DNA of 64,000 nt from Shewanella dokdonensis (GTDB taxonomy: Bacteria; Pseudomonadota; Gammaproteobacteria; Enterobacterales; Shewanellaceae): contig NZ_CP074572.1 in NCBI RefSeq assembly GCF_018394335.1, positions 744,001 to 808,000 on the forward strand. Direction: 5' to 3'. The translations under genes were made by a program, and so were the position numbers. The notes under the pieces are model-generated. The model searched no databases and was not told the origin of the DNA. It saw only the letters and a program-made list of their open reading frames with translations. This document shows, piece after piece, positions 50,810 through 60,107 of this stretch. Every line of letters starts with the position of its first letter. Within the stretch, counting starts at the first letter, position 1.

Positions 50810-52752
50810 ATGAGTAAACCTTTACTTGAAATCACCGGTGTCTATCGCTCGTTTGCCGCGGGTGAGCAGCAACTGACGGTGCTGAAAGACGTCAATCTCA
50901 GCATAGCGCGCGGTGAAATGGTCGCTATTGTCGGGGCATCTGGCTCCGGCAAGTCCACCTTGATGAATATCCTCGGCTGTCTCGACAAACCCAGCCAAGG
51001 CAAGTATTTCATCAACGGTCAGGATACTTCGGCGATGGAAGCCGATGAATTAGCCGAACTGCGCCGTGAACATTTCGGTTTTATCTTCCAGCGTTATCAC
51101 CTGCTGGGCGATTTGACGGCGGTCGGCAATGTCGAAGTACCGGCCGTTTACGCCGCCAAAGATAGGCAGCAACGTCGTGAACGCGCAGAACTGCTGCTAA
51201 GCCGCCTCGGCTTAGGCGATCGCCTAGATCATAAACCCAGCCAGCTCAGTGGTGGTCAACAGCAACGGGTGAGTGTGGCGCGCGCCTTGATGAATGGTGG
51301 CGATGTGATTCTGGCAGATGAGCCCACCGGAGCACTCGACAGCCACAGCGGTGAAGAGATGATGACGCTGTTGCAGGAGCTGCATCACGATGGCCATACC
51401 ATCATTATTGTGACCCACGATATGCACGTGGCGCAGTATGCCGATCGCATCATCGAAATTAAAGATGGGGTGATATTTGCCGATCATCGCAAGCAACAGT
51501 GTGCCGATATCGCCGATGTCAAAGCAGATACCAAGCCCAAGCGCAGTTGGTTTGGCGGGTTAGATAGATACAGCGAGGCGCTGAAAATGGCGCTCTTGGC
51601 AATGTCATCGCATCGTCTGCGTACCTTTCTGACCATGTTGGGGATCATTATCGGTATTGCCTCGGTCGTGTCAGTCGTGGCGTTGGGTGAAGGCTCGCGG
51701 CAGGCGATATTGAAAAACATCAGCTCGATGGGCACCAATACCATCGATATTCGCCCTGGTAGCGGTTTTGGCGATAGGCGCGCCGGACGCATCCGCACCC
51801 TGACCGCCAATGATGCCGAATCACTGAAAAACCTGCCTTATGTTGACAGCGTCACCCCGACCATCAGCACCAGTGCCACTATCCGTTACGCTAATCAGGC
51901 GGTATCAGCATCGGTGTCAGGGGTCGGCCCGGAATATTTCCGGGTACGCGGCTATGAACTGGCCGAAGGCCAATATTTTGATGACGCTAGCGTCGATGCA
52001 CTAGCACAGGAAGCGGTGATTGATTACAACACCGAAAAACAGCTGTTTCCCAACCAAGATGCGCTAGGTCAGGTGATATTTCTTGGCAATCTGCCCGCTC
52101 GCATCATTGGCGTCACCCAGAAAAAGAGAGTGCTTTTGGTAATAACGATGCACTTACGGTCTGGGTGCCGTACACCACTGTGGGTGGGCGCATGGTAGGG
52201 CAGCATTATCTTGGCGGGATCACAGTTCGCATCAACCAGTCAGCCCCCAGCAATGCGGCAGAACAAGGCATTATCACACTGCTGAAAATGCGCCACGGCA
52301 CGCAGGATTTCTTCACTATCAATACGGATACCATCCGGCAGAATATTGAAAAAACGACTGCCACCATGACCTTGTTGATCTCGGCCATCGCAGTCATATC
52401 GCTGGTAGTTGGCGGTATTGGCGTGATGAATATCATGCTGGTGTCGGTAACAGAACGCACTCGAGAAATAGGGGTACGCATGGCCGTTGGCGCGCGCCAA
52501 GGCGATATTTTGCGGCAATTCTTGATTGAAGCCGTGCTGGTGTGCCTGTGTGGCGGTATCTTGGGGATTGCCCTGTCGTTCCTGATAGGCGCGGCGTTCT
52601 CCTCTGCCAGCACTGATTTCAAAATGATCTATTCCACCACATCCATTGTGGCGGCCTTCGCCTGCTCTACCTTGATTGGCGTACTGTTTGGCTTCTTGCC
52701 TGCACGTAATGCCGCCCAGTTGGATCCGGTAGAAGCCTTGGCCCGGGAGTAA
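50810..52752 (+). CDS. macB: MacB-type ABC exporter, ATPase-permease fusion (one apparent frameshift)
   Basis: Mechanotransmission ABC exporter, 647 residues after correction. The ATPase half (about 1-225) has Walker [10 protein letters not shown], signature [15 protein letters not shown] and Walker [15 protein letters not shown] helix near 275-295 begins the permease; the large MacB periplasmic domain follows, then three FtsX helices. The break is at 52121-52125 (A-run, one A short); correction reads [25 protein letters not shown] at 50810 preferred over the preceding TTG. It forms a tripartite pump with macA and the outer membrane factor four bases downstream. Confidence 0.93.
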
Positions 52753-52756
52753 TGCA

Positions 52757-54144
52757 ATGAAGCATAAAGATGTATTCCGTATTTCAGCAATCGCTATCTG
52801 TATCAGTGCATTGAGTGGTTGTGGCGTGTTTACCCGCAGCGATTTTCAAGCACCTGAGGTGAACATTCCCGCCAATTGGCAACTGACCAGTGTTAACCAG
52901 CAAGTCAGTCTTGACCCTTGGTGGCAAAAATTCCATAACCCGGAACTCAACCAACTGATTGCTGTCGTCTTAACAACCAATAACGATCTGGCATTAGCCA
53001 CGCTGACCTTGCAAAAAGCACGGTTACAGGCAGGGTTAAGCCGTACCGACATGTGGCCGCAACTGTCGGCCAGCACCTCAGCCAGCAAGAGCAAGCCGCT
53101 GGACGGCGGTGACAGCAATACTAGCTACCAGGCCAACCTGTCAGTGAGCTACGAAGTGGATCTGTGGGGAAAAGTCGCGGCCGATGTGGATGCGGCCAGT
53201 TGGAACGCTATGGCTAGCGCCGAAGACCGGGAGAGTACCGCCCAGAGTCTGGTGGCGACCACCGCCTCACTTTACTGGCAGATTGGCTATCTAAAACAAC
53301 GCATTACACTCAGTCAAAACAGCATTGATTATGCCAAACAAACCTTACAGTTAACGCAGAATCAATATGCTGCTGGAGCGGTTTCAAACTCAATGTGCTG
53401 GAAGCCCAACGTAATCTGGCAGGACAGGAATCCAGCCATAGCGAGCTGCTACAACAATTGACCGAAGCACAGAACGCTTTGGCAATATTGTTCAACCAGC
53501 CGCCAACACAACTGCCATTGCAGATAACAAAACTGCCTGACGGCGCCGTGCCAGAAATTGCTGCCGGGGTGCCAGCGGACTTACTGGTGCGTCGGCCGGA
53601 TGTCAAAGCCGCGCTGTACTCGCTACGCTCCGCGCTTGCCAGCAAAGATGCCACCTTTGCCGGTTATTTCCCCACCTTGAATCTGACCGGCTCCGTGGGC
53701 GATTCATCCAGCGAGCTAAAAGAACTGCTACGAAACCCAATCGGCACACTCGGTGCGGGGCTGACCTTGCCGTTTTTGCAGTGGAACCAGATGAAAATCA
53801 ACAACAAGATTGCCGATGTTGATTATCAGACGGCGGTGATAACTTACCGTAAAACACTGTATCAGGCGTTTGAAGACGTGGATAACGCTATTTCAGCCAG
53901 ACGCCAGTACGCCTATCAAGGTGAGAAATTACAGTTGCAGTATGACGCGGCGGCGGCAGCGGAGAAAATTTACGAGAGTCAGTATCGCCACGGCGCGATT
54001 GCCATTCAGAACTGGTTAGATGCCCAGGAAAATCGACGTAGCGCCGAAGAATCACTGCTGCAAAACCGCTACAACCAACTGACGGCCCAGGCGACCCTAT
54101 ATCAGGCGCTTGGCGGTGGCGAGGTAGCACCAGCGCAACCCTAA
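52757..54144 (+). CDS. NodT-family outer membrane factor lipoprotein (one apparent frameshift)
   Basis: TolC-like channel, 462 residues after correction, with lipoprotein signal ending in the lipobox LSGC (Cys near residue 22). Two outer-membrane efflux repeats are seen: WWQKFHNPELNQLI near residue 55 and the later LLVRRPDVKAALYSLRSALASKDATFAGYFPTLNLTG. The break is at 53386-53388 in TTTCAAACTC, where one missing base restores GAVSKLNVLEAQRNLAGQ. It is the third gene of the macAB operon and should be the dedicated channel of that pump. Confidence 0.9.
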
Positions 54145-54154
54145 CTATAGCCTC

Positions 54155-54192
54155 GGGCGTCAAAAGCGATATTTAATAGCGTTTTTGGCGCC
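54155..54192 (+). terminator. Hairpin after the macAB operon
   Basis: Long imperfect stem, GGCGTCAAAAGCGAT with ATAGCGTTTTTGGCGCC, ten bases after the stop, followed by TTAATT. A weak terminator; the rest of the gap to 54368 is AT-rich with no clear element. Confidence 0.45.
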
Positions 54193-54368
54193 TTAATTCC
54201 CAGGGCAAGCAAAGGTCTTTGTGTGGCCATGTTTTAATCAACTTATTAATAAATAAAAACTAAATTAAAATATATCGAATCTTGATTCAAAGTTTCTTAA
54301 TTACCTCAAATCAATCAATTAATTTTTTATAATCAACGCCCATTATTCTCATGTCTGTGTAATGACAA

Positions 54369-56267
54369 ATGAAGATTACGCTAAAAACTCGCCTGTTAGG
54401 CGCTAGTCTGGCTGCGGTATTGATTGTGTCTGTCATCCTTAGCTCACTTTCTTTCAGTGCCATCCAGCAAACGTCGCTTAACCAGACGCAAGAGCAAATT
54501 CAGCAAACCGGAGAACTATTTGCCTATAACATTGGCACTTGGTTTGATGGCAAAAAAACCGGTTTACTGAGTTTGAAGCGTTCCTTAGAAGCGATGCCCG
54601 CCAACCAAGACCCCACATTTCTGCTCGCCTATGCTCAGCGTGCCCTCGATTACAGTTTGTCTATGTACGGTAATGAACAGGGTGAGATGTATCGCCATGA
54701 TCCCGCGCTATACGTTGCGGGGTTTGATCCGCGGGTGCGCGGCTGGTACAAAAGGGCCAAAAGCACTGGACAATTGATTATTGAACCACCGCATATCAGT
54801 AGTTCATTGCAAAAAATGGTTGTCACTTTTTGTGCACCGGTGATAGACCAGACAGGCAAAACCAAAGGGGTGGTTGGCAGCAATGTGACTTTAACCAAAA
54901 TCACCGATAAGCTGGCCAAGCTCAAAGTGCCAGGCAAGGGGTTTACCGCCTTGCTCCAGCAGGATGGCAAGCTGATAAGTTATCCAGATAAATCTTTTGA
55001 TAACAAGCCACTCACAGATGTAGATCCGCGATTCACGCATCAATGGTTGCAGCAACTGTCCTCGCACAACTCACTCTATGAAGACAGTTTCCAGGGCAAT
55101 CAAAAATTGTTCTATCTCGCTGATATTCCTGGTAGCGATTGGTCATTGCTGTTTGTGATGAACAAAGACGTCATTATGGCCGAAGCGAATCAGTTGACCT
55201 TCACCATGATCGTCACCGCCATCATTGCCATATTGTTGTTTGCGGTAGTCCTTATCATTATCTTTCGCAGCCAGTTCCGCGATCTGGAAAACGTTTCCAA
55301 AGCGTTGAATTCAATTGCCAGCGGCGGTGGCGATTTAACAGTGCGAATTAATACCCGTCACCAATATGATGAAATAGGCCAACTGGCACAGGGCTTTAAT
55401 CGTTTTGTGGCGTTACTGGCACAAATGGTAGGACGGCTTGGCGATGTCTCACGCAATTTGACCGAAGAAGCCGGAACCAGTCGCCAAGTGGCCGAAAGCA
55501 ATCGTCGCGAGATTGTCAAACAGTTGGACGATGTCACTATGGTCGCCACGGCGGTGACAGAAATGGCCTCCGCCACTCAGGAAATTTCCAGTAACGCGCA
55601 AACCGCAGCACAAACCGCCGAACAAGCGGTAACACTGGCAGAATCTGGACAGCAACAAGCCGGTCAGTCGCGGCAATCCATTCGGCAACTGGCAACGGAA
55701 GTGGGCAATGCTACGGCGATTATTGCCGAGCTGGATCAGCATTCACGGCAAATCAACAGTATCTTGTTGACGATCAGTGATATTGCAGAACAAACCAATT
55801 TACTGGCACTCAATGCCGCCATTGAAGCCGCTCGCGCCGGTGAACAAGGCCGCGGTTTTGCCGTAGTGGCCGATGAAGTCCGGGTACTGTCACAGCGCAC
55901 TCACGCCTCGACCCAAGAAATTCAAGTGATGATTGCAACGCTACAAGAGATTGCGGCCAGTGCCGTGACCACTATGAATAAAAGCAATCAGATGACCGAT
56001 GTCAGCGTTACCGATGTCGAAGCGGCCAATGCCAGTCTGCAACAGATAAGTGCGGCTATCGGCCAGATTTCTGATATGGCGCGGCAGATAGCCACTGCGG
56101 CAGAGGAGCAAACATCAGTTACCGCAGAAATTAACCGCAATACTGAATCCATCCGTGAAGTCTCAGGTGGGCTGTCAACGGAAGCGGAAACATCCGCTAA
56201 GCAAGCTCAAACCCTGGAATCCTTGGCGCAACGTCTGGCAACCGAGGTGGGACAGTTCCGTATATAA
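54369..56267 (+). CDS. Methyl-accepting chemotaxis protein with a dCache sensor
   Basis: Chemoreceptor of 632 residues. First membrane helix about 10-30, second about 280-302. The periplasmic part is a dCache_1-like domain: [12 protein letters not shown] near residue 120, then [13 protein letters not shown] near 170 and a membrane-distal-to-proximal [17 protein letters not shown]. The amino-acid-binding version of the motif usually has Tyr in PYxD and Asp in GVVGxD; here these read PPHI and GSN, so the ligand may not be an amino acid. HAMP and the signalling tip [36 protein letters not shown] follow. ATG at 54369. Confidence 0.92.
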   Translation: MKITLKTRLLGASLAAVLIVSVILSSLSFSAIQQTSLNQTQEQIQQTGELFAYNIGTWFDGKKTGLLSLKRSLEAMPANQDPTFLLAYAQRALDYSLSMYGNEQGEMYRHDPALYVAGFDPRVRGWYKRAKSTGQLIIEPPHISSSLQKMVVTFCAPVIDQTGKTKGVVGSNVTLTKITDKLAKLKVPGKGFTALLQQDGKLISYPDKSFDNKPLTDVDPRFTHQWLQQLSSHNSLYEDSFQGNQKLFYLADIPGSDWSLLFVMNKDVIMAEANQLTFTMIVTAIIAILLFAVVLIIIFRSQFRDLENVSKALNSIASGGGDLTVRINTRHQYDEIGQLAQGFNRFVALLAQMVGRLGDVSRNLTEEAGTSRQVAESNRREIVKQLDDVTMVATAVTEMASATQEISSNAQTAAQTAEQAVTLAESGQQQAGQSRQSIRQLATEVGNATAIIAELDQHSRQINSILLTISDIAEQTNLLALNAAIEAARAGEQGRGFAVVADEVRVLSQRTHASTQEIQVMIATLQEIAASAVTTMNKSNQMTDVSVTDVEAANASLQQISAAIGQISDMARQIATAAEEQTSVTAEINRNTESIREVSGGLSTEAETSAKQAQTLESLAQRLATEVGQFRI

Positions 56268-56275
56268 CTTGGGAT

Positions 56276-57316
56276 CTAGGCAACCACAGTGTTACGGCCA
56301 CTGTTTTTGGCTTGATATAACCTTCTGTCAGCCTGCTGATACAGGCTGGCAAAGGTGCTGCCATCTTCCGGCCAGGTGGCGATACCAATACTGACAGTCA
56401 CCGGACACTGTTGACCATCATAAATGCCGGGGTGTTGTTCAACGTCCAGGCGCAGGCGTTCAGCCATCTGCCGCAATTGCGATTTGTCCGACTGCGCCAC
56501 CAGCAAACAAAACTCTTCACCACCAACCCTAAAGACCCAGTCATCGTGGCGACGATTCGCCTTCATCAGGCAGGCAAGGTGCGTCAGCATTTGATCTCCA
56601 ACATCATGACCGTACACATCATTGATGTTTTTGAAATGGTCAACATCCAGCAACAGCATACCAAACGGGTATCCGCTTTGCCGATGTGCAGTAAAACAGT
56701 GCTCAAATACCGCGGTTAATTGCCGCCGGTTGTAGAGCCCGGTCAACGGATCGACCGATGCCAGTTTCTGCAATTGCTGCACAACATAACTGCGTTTATA
56801 TTCATAAACATGGCTGACAGCCCAGATAGTCAGATAACTGAAGAGTGCGTTATTGCTCAGCGAGAGATTGAACTGCGGCAGTTGTGTTGACTGGGTGTAC
56901 AGCATCTGCATCATGCCACCGATGCCAAACAGCAACGACAGCCAACTGCCCCAGTGCAATCCCAACAACAGTAATGACAGCGGTGGCATCACCAAGACCC
57001 AATAGTAGCTGCCAGCGCTGAGTGCGCGTATCTGCATGCCATAGAGCACCACCACAAATACCAGCATCAGCAAGGTTGCGATCCACAACTTTAGCTTAGA
57101 TGTCCGTTTCAGGTTATATAAAAAGACACTACAAAACAGTACGACCCCAAACTCCAGCCAAGCCACAGTCACCGAACCATGATGCAGGTTCAAGCCACAG
57201 AGAATGAGGCCAAGCACGACAATGATCCACAGAATGATGCGCAAAATTGCACGGCGATTGTTATCTTCCAACTCGGGAGATTGTGCATAATAAACATTGT
57301 GTTGCGGCATCGGCAT
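56276..57316 (-). CDS. Membrane diguanylate cyclase (GGEEF), copy 1
   Basis: Synthesises c-di-GMP. The first 170 residues form about six membrane helices (ILRIILWIIVVLGLILCG onward), a sensor of unknown ligand. The GGDEF domain starts at DPLTGLYNRRQL; the active site is GGEEF, and the inhibitory site RHDD lies five residues upstream, so product inhibition is likely. ATG 57314-57316 is chosen; a GTG at 57334 would add six residues. It is a paralogue of the gene at 57634, arranged head-to-head with it, and converges tail-to-tail with the chemoreceptor at 54369. Confidence 0.88.
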   Translation of the reverse strand: MPMPQHNVYYAQSPELEDNNRRAILRIILWIIVVLGLILCGLNLHHGSVTVAWLEFGVVLFCSVFLYNLKRTSKLKLWIATLLMLVFVVVLYGMQIRALSAGSYYWVLVMPPLSLLLLGLHWGSWLSLLFGIGGMMQMLYTQSTQLPQFNLSLSNNALFSYLTIWAVSHVYEYKRSYVVQQLQKLASVDPLTGLYNRRQLTAVFEHCFTAHRQSGYPFGMLLLDVDHFKNINDVYGHDVGDQMLTHLACLMKANRRHDDWVFRVGGEEFCLLVAQSDKSQLRQMAERLRLDVEQHPGIYDGQQCPVTVSIGIATWPEDGSTFASLYQQADRRLYQAKNSGRNTVVA

Positions 57317-57633
57317 GAGAGCGGGCCCTAGCACTGGAGTAGTGGCAATTTAAGCAAGACTAAACGAACCGCAAACTTTAGCGGTAAATTCTCAGCAAAA
57401 CTATCAAAAAATAATTTTAGCGCGATATCATTTTGTATAAGTTAGGCTTTCGGCATATTTTATGCTGAAACAATGACAAAGAATTCTCTTACTCAATATC
57501 GCCAGATCATTACCACAACTCCTCATATCAGTGAGTGAGTCATGGAAATCTATGCTCAGGCAAGGTATTTTGTCCGCCAAATACAGTTAAGGCTCAACGC
57601 TTGCTGTCGTGAACAGTCGTCAAAGGTGATTGG
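57317..57633. promoter_or_regulatory. Shared gap between head-to-head diguanylate cyclases
   Basis: 317 AT-rich bases between divergent starts. An ORF beginning at 57542 overlaps the second cyclase and has no family features, so I do not call it. No c-di-GMP riboswitch motif was seen. Confidence 0.3.
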
Positions 57634-58689
57634 ATGCCATCGCGTTCATTTATGCGTTCCCCGGCGATGTGGGAAGATGAAGTTGCTTATCGCCGTACAT
57701 TGCTACGTATCATTCTGTGGGTGATTGCGCTGCTGGCCTTTGCCTTGTCGCTGAGTAATCTGCATCACGATGTCAAAACAGTTTCCATTTTGGAATCTTG
57801 CATCACGTTGTATTGCCTGTTGTTTTTATTGCGGGTACAGCGAACGTCACATCTGCACTGGTGGACATCTGGCCTGATGTTGACTGTCGGCGGCGTCATC
57901 ATCTACGGCATGTACAGCAAAGGATTGTATACCGATGGTTTTTATTGGCTGCTGCTGATGCCGCCCGTCAATATGCTACTGTTGGGACTGCTGCTCGGCG
58001 GCGTGTTCACCTTCTGTTTTGGCGTGCTGGGCGTGAGCGTAATGCTATGGGCACAACCTGCTCTTGATGGCAGTCTGGATGTGGCATTGTTGATCAATGC
58101 CAGTGTCAGTTATCTGTTTTTATGGGGTATGAGCCATATTTTCGAGTACAAGCGCGTGCAGATGGTGCGGCAGTTGCGGGAAATAGCCGCCAGAGATCCC
58201 TTGACCGGATTACACAATCGTCTGCATCTGGAAAATATTTTCGGCCAGATCGCCGTTTCCCATACTGCGGCCAACACCCCGTTTACCCTGTTACTGCTGG
58301 ATATTGACCATTTCAAACACATTAATGACGAAAATGGCCATGAGGCGGGCGATTTGATTTTGTGCCAACTCAGCCAACGCATGACCGTTCACACCCGCGC
58401 AAGTGACTGGCTGTTTCGCGTAGGGGGCGAAGAATTCTGCATTCTGTTACCCAAAACCCATAAGGCTGACGCCATAGAATTGGCGGAGCGGCTCCGCACT
58501 GATATTGAAAAATTGGCCCCCACTTTTCACAAGCACCCCATTCACTTTACCGTCAGTATCGGCTTAGCGCAGTGGCCGCTTGATGGTCAGGATTTTGATG
58601 CGTTATACCGCCAGGCAGATATGCGTCTCTATGAAGCTAAACGCCGGGGCGCAACCAGATCATTACCGGTCTGCATTAAACTCAAATAG
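57634..58689 (+). CDS. Membrane diguanylate cyclase (GGEEF), copy 2
   Basis: 351 residues. Six or so membrane helices occupy residues 25-180 and closely resemble those of copy 1 (LRIILW, SNLHH, LLLMPP, VSHIFEYKR-like end), then the GGDEF domain begins DPLTGLHNRLHL. The active site is GGEEF at residues 264-268 and the I-site RASD lies five residues before it, so it should be an active, feedback-inhibited c-di-GMP synthase. Start ATG 57634 gives MPSRSFMRS; a later ATG within the first dozen residues is possible. Confidence 0.88.
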   Translation: MPSRSFMRSPAMWEDEVAYRRTLLRIILWVIALLAFALSLSNLHHDVKTVSILESCITLYCLLFLLRVQRTSHLHWWTSGLMLTVGGVIIYGMYSKGLYTDGFYWLLLMPPVNMLLLGLLLGGVFTFCFGVLGVSVMLWAQPALDGSLDVALLINASVSYLFLWGMSHIFEYKRVQMVRQLREIAARDPLTGLHNRLHLENIFGQIAVSHTAANTPFTLLLLDIDHFKHINDENGHEAGDLILCQLSQRMTVHTRASDWLFRVGGEEFCILLPKTHKADAIELAERLRTDIEKLAPTFHKHPIHFTVSIGLAQWPLDGQDFDALYRQADMRLYEAKRRGATRSLPVCIKLK

Positions 58690-58699
58690 CCACACTTTG

Positions 58700-58820
58700 C
58701 TAACACGGGTGACAGCCACCTGACTCACCCGCACCCACAGCTTCAACCATCGCTTTGTAACGCCTTCATGGCAATTAAGCGTCCCCGTTCGGCTTTAATC
58801 TTTGCTTCTAAAAAACCAAC
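58700..58820 (-). CDS. Possible short cysteine-tailed ORF (needs one-base correction)
   Basis: On the minus strand a frame from about 58820 reads VGFLEAKIKAERGRLIAMKALQ and, if one A is removed from an AAA run near 58755, continues AMVEAVGAGESGGCHPC to a stop at 58700-58702. The result is an Ala/Glu/Lys-rich helix with a Gly-rich tail ending CHPC. No convincing start codon is visible (TTG is possible with another correction), so this is speculative. I do not recognise the family. Confidence 0.25.
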
Positions 58821-58992
58821 AAAAATGATTTAAAATCAATATCTTGATATTATTTTAGCAAACGCAATATTTCCGGCAGATTAACATGGGTTAATTTCAG
58901 GAACTTAGCTAAATTTTTCTGGGTCTTGCAGATAGAGACCCCTTGCGGGTCAGGAGAACAACACTAACAAAAACCTGATTTACGGAGAATGG

Positions 58993-59142
58993 ATGATGAC
59001 AGTGCCGACCCTTTTGCCTCTGCATCGTTTCACTTGCACAGTTTCCATCAAAGCCGCTGCCCCCACGATCAGCGGCTGGCTGCGGGCTCCCCTTGGCCCG
59101 ACACCCGCTAATCCCCAAGCGGGTCTTTTCTTATTCGTTTAA
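58993..59142 (+). CDS. Short leader ORF (49 aa) overlapping a terminator
   Basis: Starts ATG-ATG at 58993/58996 with GGAG at 58984-58987. Sequence begins MMTVPTLLPLHRFTCTVSIK and ends PANPQAGLFLFV. The last codons run through the terminator hairpin, the usual look of an attenuator peptide. It has seven prolines but no run of one regulatory amino acid. Another frame from 58989 gives a shorter, Asp/His-rich peptide. Expression is unproven. Confidence 0.4.
   Translation: MMTVPTLLPLHRFTCTVSIKAAAPTISGWLRAPLGPTPANPQAGLFLFV
59103..59131 (+). terminator. Leader terminator T1
   Basis: Seven-base stem ACCCGCT/AGCGGGT with an eight-base loop, followed by CTTTTCTTATT. Confidence 0.75.
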
Positions 59143-59144
59143 TA

Positions 59145-59171
59145 CCGCGATTTGCTGTCGCGGAATTTTTT
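59145..59171 (+). terminator. Leader terminator T2
   Basis: Stem CCGCGA/TCGCGG with a seven-base loop followed by AATTTTTT, immediately before the ribosome site (CCGGAG) of the ABC ATPase gene. Confidence 0.75.
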
Positions 59172-59192
59172 ACCCAGACACCGGAGAATAAC

Positions 59193-60107
59193 ATGATACA
59201 GGTTACACACCTGACCCGCCGTTATGGCGCTTTTACCGCGGTGAATGACGTTAGCTTTCAAATTGGCCGGGGCGAAATAGTCGGTTTACTGGGCCATAAC
59301 GGTGCCGGTAAGTCCACCATTATGAAAATGCTGACCGGCTATCTAGAACCCACAGCGGGGCAGATCGACATAGATAAACTGCAGGTTGGCAAAGACACCC
59401 AGGCAATTCAGGCACGCATTGGTTACCTACCGGAAAACTGCCCGGTATGGCCGGAAATGACCGTGATTGATTATCTGGAATATCAAGCAGCATTACATGG
59501 CGTGGCACCACAACTCATTCCTCGCCGCGTGGCGGAGGTGATCCGGCGCTGTACCCTTAAAGAAAAAGCCATTGCCACCATTCAGACGCTATCCCGTGGT
59601 TATCGACAACGGGTTGGCGTGGCACAGGCGCTGCTGCACCAGCCAGATATTATCATTCTGGATGAACCGACAAATGGCCTTGATCCCACACAGATTTTGC
59701 AGATGCGCCAATTGATCAAAGAACTGGCAGAAACCGCCACCGTTATTGTGTCGACCCATATTCTGCAAGAGGTACAGGCGGTGTGTGAACGGGTGCTGAT
59801 CATGCGCCATGGCGAATTAGTGGTGGATGCCAGAATTGAAGATCTACAGACCGCTCATGGTTTGCGTCTTGCCGTCAATCAAGATGCCAGCCATACCTTG
59901 CAGCAACTGCACGGCATTGCCGCCATAACCCCACAGGCAGCGAACGATGGTCTATGGCACTGCCATGTTGAGGCGGCAATAACACTGGCACCACAGATTG
60001 CCAAAGCTATCTGCAACGCAGGCTTACAACTGTATAGCCTGGAAATCCAAAAACGTGATTTGGAAAGTGTCTTTGCAGAGGTAAATCGGGAGGTTGTCCA
60101 TGGCTGA
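59193..60107 (+). CDS. ABC transporter ATP-binding protein (GldA-like)
   Basis: Cytoplasmic ATPase, 304 residues, of the ABC-2/GldA group. Walker A GHNGAGKST (about 34-42), Q-loop in IGYLPENCPVWPEMTV, signature LSRGYRQRVGVAQAL, Walker B IIILDEPTNGLDP and the switch His in STHILQE. The C-terminal 80 residues are a regulatory-like alpha/beta tail. Its stop overlaps the start of the permease gene by eight bases, so the two are coupled. In Flavobacteria the GldA-GldF-GldG set supports gliding, but proteobacterial relatives have unknown substrates. Confidence 0.92.
   Translation: MIQVTHLTRRYGAFTAVNDVSFQIGRGEIVGLLGHNGAGKSTIMKMLTGYLEPTAGQIDIDKLQVGKDTQAIQARIGYLPENCPVWPEMTVIDYLEYQAALHGVAPQLIPRRVAEVIRRCTLKEKAIATIQTLSRGYRQRVGVAQALLHQPDIIILDEPTNGLDPTQILQMRQLIKELAETATVIVSTHILQEVQAVCERVLIMRHGELVVDARIEDLQTAHGLRLAVNQDASHTLQQLHGIAAITPQAANDGLWHCHVEAAITLAPQIAKAICNAGLQLYSLEIQKRDLESVFAEVNREVVHG

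Larger units (their letters stand above)
58921..59192 (+). promoter_or_regulatory. Attenuator-like leader upstream of the ABC operon
   Basis: Structured leader with alternative pairings. First, GGGTCT at 58921-58926 can pair with AGACCC at 58936-58941, or GACCC at 58937-58941 with GGGTC at 58947-58951. A short ORF with its own ribosome site follows (58993-59142). Within it lie a hairpin GCCGCTG/CAGCGGC (59053-59059 with 59070-59076), a possible antiterminator GCGGG/CCCGC (59082-59086 with 59104-59108) and a terminator using the same CCCGC (59103-59131). A second terminator is at 59145-59171, 21 bases before the ABC start. This resembles leader-peptide attenuation, but the signal is unknown. 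Confidence 0.55.

Noticed and set aside
57317-57633. c-di-GMP (GEMM) riboswitch near the diguanylate cyclases
   Set aside because: The GGGCAAA and GGTAGGTAGCGGGG-type blocks are absent on both strands.
57542-57724. 60-residue ORF overlapping the second diguanylate cyclase
   Set aside because: It overlaps a confirmed gene in another frame and has no family features.
58989-59108. Alternative leader ORF starting MDDDSADPF
   Set aside because: Its start is too close to the GGAG for good spacing; the frame from 58993 or 58996 fits better, but the choice is uncertain.
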